From contig CAMSQM010000013.1 of NCBI GenBank assembly GCA_947062675.1, forward strand, positions 1 through 64,000: a stretch of DNA of 64,000 nt. Direction: 5' to 3'. The position numbers were made by a program, and so were the translations under genes. This DNA comes from an uncultured Roseburia sp. GTDB taxonomy: Bacteria; Bacillota; Clostridia; Lachnospirales; Lachnospiraceae. The notes under the pieces are model-generated. The model saw only the letters and a program-made list of their open reading frames with translations, was not told where the DNA came from and did not search any database. Shown in pieces: positions 60,353 through 64,000 of the stretch (position 1 is the stretch's first letter; the number at the start of each line of letters is the position of its first letter).

Positions 60353-60382
60353 TTGCAGTATAATGCCCGGAAATGTTATAAT
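60353..60382 (+). promoter_or_regulatory. Promoter of the DUF5050-like gene
   Basis: TTGCAG, an 18-base spacer, TATAAT, 48 bases before the ATG at 60430. Divergent from the pheA promoter; the two -35 boxes are 7 bases apart. Confidence 0.65.
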
Positions 60383-60429
60383 CTTTACAAATACGAAATA
60401 TATTTTACTACATGAAAGAGGGGCATGTT

Positions 60430-61458
60430 ATGAAAAAAGCAATTCCAGTCATCGTCTTCCTTGGCCTGGCGCTCGGTCTCGCCGGATTCGGTATATTTTA
60501 CCGCGTGACGCACCGGACAAAATTCAATAATTCCTACGTCAACGGCAATACCGCCGGTAATCTCTACAACGGCGGCCTGTTCTGCGAACACGACGGCACC
60601 GTTTTTTTCGCAAATCCGTCCGACCATGACCGGCTTTACGCGATGAATTATGACGGTACAAATCTCCGGAAGCTCTGCGACGACATTGTCACTTATATCA
60701 ATGCGGATGACAATTACGTCTACTATGTGCGCACCAACCCCAGAGGTACCCAGGATTTTGCATTTCTCAATATCACCACGGACAGCCTCTGCCGGATCGA
60801 CCGCGACGGCGGAAGCCCTGAGATCATCCTGGACGAGGATCCCTGCATGTATGCCTCGCTGGTCGGGGATTACATCTACTATATTCACTACGACGAGGAG
60901 TCACATTCCTCCCTTTACCGGATTAAAATAGACGGCTCAGGCAAAGAACAGGTATCCGAACAGCCTTACTTTACCTGCTCCGCGCAGGGGCAGTATATTT
61001 ACCACAACGGACTGGAAAACGACCACTATATCTGGCAGCTCGACACTTCCACCAATAAGTCGCGCATGATCTACAAGGGCAACTGCTGGATGCCGGACGT
61101 AAAGGGGTCGGTCGCATACTTTATGGACTGTGACAATAACTATGCCCTCGCCTGCGCCGGTCTCACCGACAACAGTGTCACGCTCCTCTCCCGGGACAGA
61201 CTCGACTGTTATAACGTCGCGGGCAATTACATCTATTATCAGAGAAATGACCCCGAATCGCCGGCGCTCTGCCGGATACGGACGGACGGAACAGAATTCG
61301 AAGTGGTTGCAGAGGGGAATTACACACATATCAACGCCACATCGCGCTACATATATTTTGAGGACTACTCATCCGGCACAATCTACTATACAAGTACCAC
61401 GCCCGGAGGACCGGTAAATATGTTTATACCGGGAACCGGCGCAAACGTCTCCCAGTAA
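60430..61458 (+). CDS. Membrane-anchored propeller-like protein (DUF5050-like)
   Basis: 342 aa. One N-terminal membrane helix (about 3-24, AIPVIVFLGLALGLAGFGIFY) and then repeated blade-like strings: GTVFFANPSDHDRLYAMNYDGTNLRKL, NYVYYVRTNP, SLCRIDRDGGSPEIIL, GDYIYYIHYDEESHSSLYRIKIDGS, TSRYIYFEDYSSGTIYY. This is the DUF5050-type repeat pattern, a bacterial propeller facing outside. The ATG at 60430 after AGAGGGGCATGTT is better than the track start at 60412. A sensor or binding role is possible; nothing more is visible. Confidence 0.85.
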   Translation: MKKAIPVIVFLGLALGLAGFGIFYRVTHRTKFNNSYVNGNTAGNLYNGGLFCEHDGTVFFANPSDHDRLYAMNYDGTNLRKLCDDIVTYINADDNYVYYVRTNPRGTQDFAFLNITTDSLCRIDRDGGSPEIILDEDPCMYASLVGDYIYYIHYDEESHSSLYRIKIDGSGKEQVSEQPYFTCSAQGQYIYHNGLENDHYIWQLDTSTNKSRMIYKGNCWMPDVKGSVAYFMDCDNNYALACAGLTDNSVTLLSRDRLDCYNVAGNYIYYQRNDPESPALCRIRTDGTEFEVVAEGNYTHINATSRYIYFEDYSSGTIYYTSTTPGGPVNMFIPGTGANVSQ

Positions 61459-61465
61459 GCCGCGC

Positions 61466-61500
61466 ACAGGGCCGCCGCGTATAATATGCGGCGGCCCTGT
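61466..61500. terminator. GC-rich hairpin between convergent genes
   Basis: ACAGGGCCGCCGC-GTATAATAT-GCGGCGGCCCTGT is a perfect 13-bp stem without a clear T-run on either side. It lies between the DUF5050-like gene (+) and kdgK (-). Confidence 0.5.
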
Positions 61501-61533
61501 TCTGCCCTCCTGACAGTCCCGGGACGGCGGCCG

Positions 61534-62619
61534 TCAGCGCTTGATATCATAATTCATATTCATCAGATTGCGGATACTCTCCACATCATCCGTGATATTT
61601 GCATCTCCTCTTATGGTGTGCTTGATCACGCTGCTGGCCACGGCAAAATTTACCATATCCATCGGCTTATAGCGATGCATCATCGCATAAATCAGCCCGC
61701 TGGCAAACGCGTCCCCGCCGCCGACACGGTCCAGAATATTGAAGGTAAACAGCTTGCTCTCAAATGTATGATCCTCATACCACAGAAACGCCTTCAGGCT
61801 GTTTTCACTTCCGCTGTGGGCATAGCGCACATGGCGCGCAATACATTTTAAGTTCGGATACCGCTCCACAAACGCCTGGAAAATCTCATCCTCCTGCTCA
61901 TAGCTGGGCTGAAGCGGAATCCCGTCCTTGACATCTCCTCTGCTGTGGTCGTTCTCATCTTTCCAGAGATGATACGGCTCGATCCCGAGCAGGACATCGA
62001 CATAGGGCAGACATTCGGTGCAGAAATCCCTCGCCTCCTCCCAGGTCCAGAGCTTACTGCGGAAATTCCCGTCAAAACTGACCGTGATGCCCTTCTCCTT
62101 CGCCACTTTCAGGCAGTTCATCACAAGTTCCCTGCAGTTTGGCCCGAGCGCCGGCGTAATCCCGCTTAAGTGAAGCCAGGTAAAACCGTCGAGCAGAGCG
62201 CCCAGGTCGATCGTGCCAAAATCAAATTCCGTGATCGCGCTGTATTTTCTGTCATAGATCACTTTGCTCGGACGAATGCCGTAACCGGTCTCCAGATAAT
62301 AACTGCCGAGGCGGTGGGAGGGCGTCTGCTGCGGCGTGCTTAAGATCACCGGCGTACAGTGGACGTCGTTGCTGCGCAGCATACGGACTGCGCTCTTTCC
62401 AAGGCTGTTGTCCGGAACCACCGTAAAGAAAGTGCTGTCAACGCCGAGATTGGCGAGCGCCAGCGCTATGTTCGCCTCACTGCCGCCATAGCTCGCCTCA
62501 AAACTGGTCGTCATTCGGATCTTTTCATAGTTGGGCGGCGTCAGACGGAGCATAATCTCTCCGACCGTGATAAACCTGCTCCCGCAGTCGCCATGTAGAA
62601 GTGGATTTGCATGCTGCAT
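61534..62619 (-). CDS. kdgK: PfkB-family sugar kinase, 2-keto-3-deoxygluconate kinase-like
   Basis: 361 aa. The N-terminal Gly motif FEASYGGSEANIALALANLG (about 30-48) and the C-terminal DRVGGGDAFASGLIYAMMHR (catalytic Asp, about 310-330) are PfkB signatures. GEIMLRLTPPNYEKIR is typical of KdgK proteins. It would phosphorylate 2-keto-3-deoxygluconate from hexuronate degradation. AAAGGAGGTTTTTCC before ATG 62619 decides the start; the track adds 28 residues. No kdgA or uronate genes are near, so the substrate is inferred from family only. Divergent from rqcH. Confidence 0.85.
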   Translation of the reverse strand: MQHANPLLHGDCGSRFITVGEIMLRLTPPNYEKIRMTTSFEASYGGSEANIALALANLGVDSTFFTVVPDNSLGKSAVRMLRSNDVHCTPVILSTPQQTPSHRLGSYYLETGYGIRPSKVIYDRKYSAITEFDFGTIDLGALLDGFTWLHLSGITPALGPNCRELVMNCLKVAKEKGITVSFDGNFRSKLWTWEEARDFCTECLPYVDVLLGIEPYHLWKDENDHSRGDVKDGIPLQPSYEQEDEIFQAFVERYPNLKCIARHVRYAHSGSENSLKAFLWYEDHTFESKLFTFNILDRVGGGDAFASGLIYAMMHRYKPMDMVNFAVASSVIKHTIRGDANITDDVESIRNLMNMNYDIKR

Positions 62620-62684
62620 GGAAAAACCTCCTTTTCTTTCCATTTTATGATAAAACAGGCCGGTTTTCAAGGAATAACAGTAAC

Positions 62685-62713
62685 TTGTTTTTCTCTTCTT
62701 CATCTACTATAAT
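62685..62713 (+). promoter_or_regulatory. Promoter of rqcH
   Basis: TTGTTT, 17 bases, TATAAT, about 28 bases before the rqcH ATG. Confidence 0.65.
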
Positions 62714-62741
62714 AAGAACCATTGAAAGGAGAATACAAGCC

Positions 62742-64000
62742 ATGGCATTAGACGGATTTGTAATAGCAAACCTGGTACACGAGCTGAACCAGACGATCTT
62801 AAACACAAAAATCAGCAAAATTGCCCAGCCCGAAACTGACGAGCTTCTGCTCACCCTGAAGGGAAACGGTTCACAGTACCGCCTCGCCATGTCCGCGAGC
62901 GCTTCCCTGCCGTATCTGTACCTGACGGACACAAACAGGCCGGGTCCCCTGACGGCGCCGAATTTCTGCATGGTACTGCGCAAGCATATCGCAAACGGGC
63001 GTATCACGCGCATTTTCCAGCCGCACATGGAACGCATCATTCATTTTGAGATCGAACATCTCGACGACCTTGGCGATCTGTGCTCCAAAACCCTGACAAT
63101 CGAACTGATGGGCAAGCACAGCAATATCATTTTCTGCAACTCCCAGGGAATGATCATCGACAGCATCCGGCATGTCTCCTCGATGATGAGTTCCCTCCGC
63201 GAAGTGCTTCCCGGCAGGACCTACTGCATCCCGGAAACCAAAAGCGGCCGCCTGAATCCGCTGGAGACGGAAGAACCTGTTTTTCTGGAGCAGGTAATGA
63301 CAAAGCCTGACTCCATCGCAAAGGCCATCTATACTTCCTGCACGGGAATCAGCCCCGTCATCGCGGGGGAAATCTGCTACCGCGCCTCCATCGACGGGGA
63401 TATGCCGGTCGATTCCCTGAATCCGGATGAAAAAAAGCATCTGTACAACCATTTCCGCTGGATGATGGACGATATCCGCAGACAGAATTACTGTCCGAAC
63501 ATCATACGCCGCGGACAGGAACCCGTCGAATTTTCCTGTGTAAAACTCACGGAGTACACGGATCACACGGACCGGTATACGATGGCGACATACGATTCCA
63601 TCTCCGCGGTACTTGAGGAATTTTACGCTGCAAGGAGCGCATACACCCGCATCCGCCAGAAATCGGCCGATCTGCGCAGAATCGTGTCCACTGCCCTGGA
63701 GCGCAGCCGCAAAAAATACCTGCTCCAGGAAAAGCAGTTAAAGGATACCGAAAAACGGGAAAAATATAAAGTTTACGGCGAGCTGCTCCACACCTACGGC
63801 TACGGGCTCGCGGAAGGCACAAAAGAACTCGCGGCGCTCAATTACTACACAAACGAAATGATCACCATTCCGCTCGACCCGGATCTGGATGCCATGGCAA
63901 ATGCCCGGAAATATTTTGACAGGTATAACAAATTAAAGCGCACCCATGAAGCCCTGAGCGGCCTGATCGAAGAAACCCGCGCGGAGACAGAGCATCTGGA
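62742..64000 (+). CDS. rqcH: RqcH / NFACT-family ribosome quality control factor, N-terminal part
   Basis: Runs off the window and is not in the ORF track. About 419 codons are present, starting MALDGFVIANLVHELNQTILNTKISKIAQPE. The NFACT-N domain (about 1-215) has LSTLLLTLKGNGSQYRLAMSASASLPYLYL-like and FCMVLRKHIANGRITRIFQP stretches. Helical coiled regions follow (about 290-410, RQKSADLRRIVSTALERSRKKY). The older label 'fibronectin-binding protein' is historical. RqcH tags stalled nascent chains with alanine in the 50S subunit. GAAAGGAGAATACAAGCC precedes the ATG. Confidence 0.93.
   Translation, partial: MALDGFVIANLVHELNQTILNTKISKIAQPETDELLLTLKGNGSQYRLAMSASASLPYLYLTDTNRPGPLTAPNFCMVLRKHIANGRITRIFQPHMERIIHFEIEHLDDLGDLCSKTLTIELMGKHSNIIFCNSQGMIIDSIRHVSSMMSSLREVLPGRTYCIPETKSGRLNPLETEEPVFLEQVMTKPDSIAKAIYTSCTGISPVIAGEICYRASIDGDMPVDSLNPDEKKHLYNHFRWMMDDIRRQNYCPNIIRRGQEPVEFSCVKLTEYTDHTDRYTMATYDSISAVLEEFYAARSAYTRIRQKSADLRRIVSTALERSRKKYLLQEKQLKDTEKREKYKVYGELLHTYGYGLAEGTKELAALNYYTNEMITIPLDPDLDAMANARKYFDRYNKLKRTHEALSGLIEETRAETEHL

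Overview
The window looks like chromosomal DNA of a gut-type Firmicute, most likely a Lachnospiraceae or related Clostridia. The support is the moderate GC content, strong purine-rich ribosome sites (AGGAGG), the mre-min-rodA-mgsA gene order, an orphan ndoA/MazF after alr, a split transketolase, Rex, RqcH and a Cys/Gly-rich small protein of a kind seen in this family. I saw no rRNA, tRNA, CRISPR array, prophage or transposase. The first 47 bases are not genomic: they match the end of an Illumina P7 indexed adapter, so the window starts at an assembled contig edge. Two genes run off the edges and are missing from the ORF track: a GNAT acetyltransferase at the left and RqcH/NFACT at the right.

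Layout, left to right (most genes on the minus strand). 48-5822: GNAT fragment, foldback repeat, glycogen synthase glgA, O-acetylhomoserine sulfhydrylase metY, yebC, a CNNM/CorC-type membrane protein. 5943-9792: ndoA-type MazF, alanine racemase, NAD(P)HX repair enzyme nnr, a coiled-coil protein. 9808-14908: redox repressor rex behind a consensus promoter with a palindromic spacer, an ABC-F ATPase, NADP isocitrate dehydrogenase, a receiver-domain protein. 15009-16296: a small-gene island with a Cys-rich protein behind a sigma-K-like promoter, a 49-aa minus-strand ORF and two unknown small proteins. 16338-20335: an InlB-repeat/propeller surface protein, an EF-G paralogue, a cold-shock protein.

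20417-25426 is a pentose operon transcribed leftwards: ribulokinase-like FGGY kinase, transaldolase-like aldolase, transketolase N and C subunits, ribulose-5-phosphate 4-epimerase. 25680-27719 holds a DUF378 membrane protein with a coupled leader ORF, a small P-loop protein with 21-bp repeats upstream, and a D,D-carboxypeptidase lipoprotein. 26712-37052 is a long elongation/division cluster (radC, mreB, mreC, mreD, PBP2, minC, minD, minE, rodA, mgsA, dac) that together sets cell shape and septum position.

37123-47103: a YnbB-like PLP enzyme, a zinc-ribbon/TPR membrane protein, folD and fhs (one-carbon metabolism), ftsK/spoIIIE, uppP and the ClpP-like tepA. 47332-50646: the flavinylating lipoprotein ApbE and a chemoreceptor. 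50800-54072: a lone AAA ATPase, then a DeoR-type regulator with an MFS transporter. 54030-60279: pheA, a DUF815 ATPase, a Ppx/GppA-HD phosphatase and polyphosphate kinase, all leftward. 60430-64000: a DUF5050-like membrane-anchored propeller protein, a KdgK-type sugar kinase and the start of rqcH.

No large defence or biosynthetic system is visible. The most unusual locus is the Cys-rich small-gene island at 15.0-16.3 kb, which I infer may be sporulation linked. The most unusual regulatory structures are the rex promoter palindrome, the 16-bp and 21-bp tandem repeats, and the DUF378 leader. All family calls are from reading the sequence; no database search was run.
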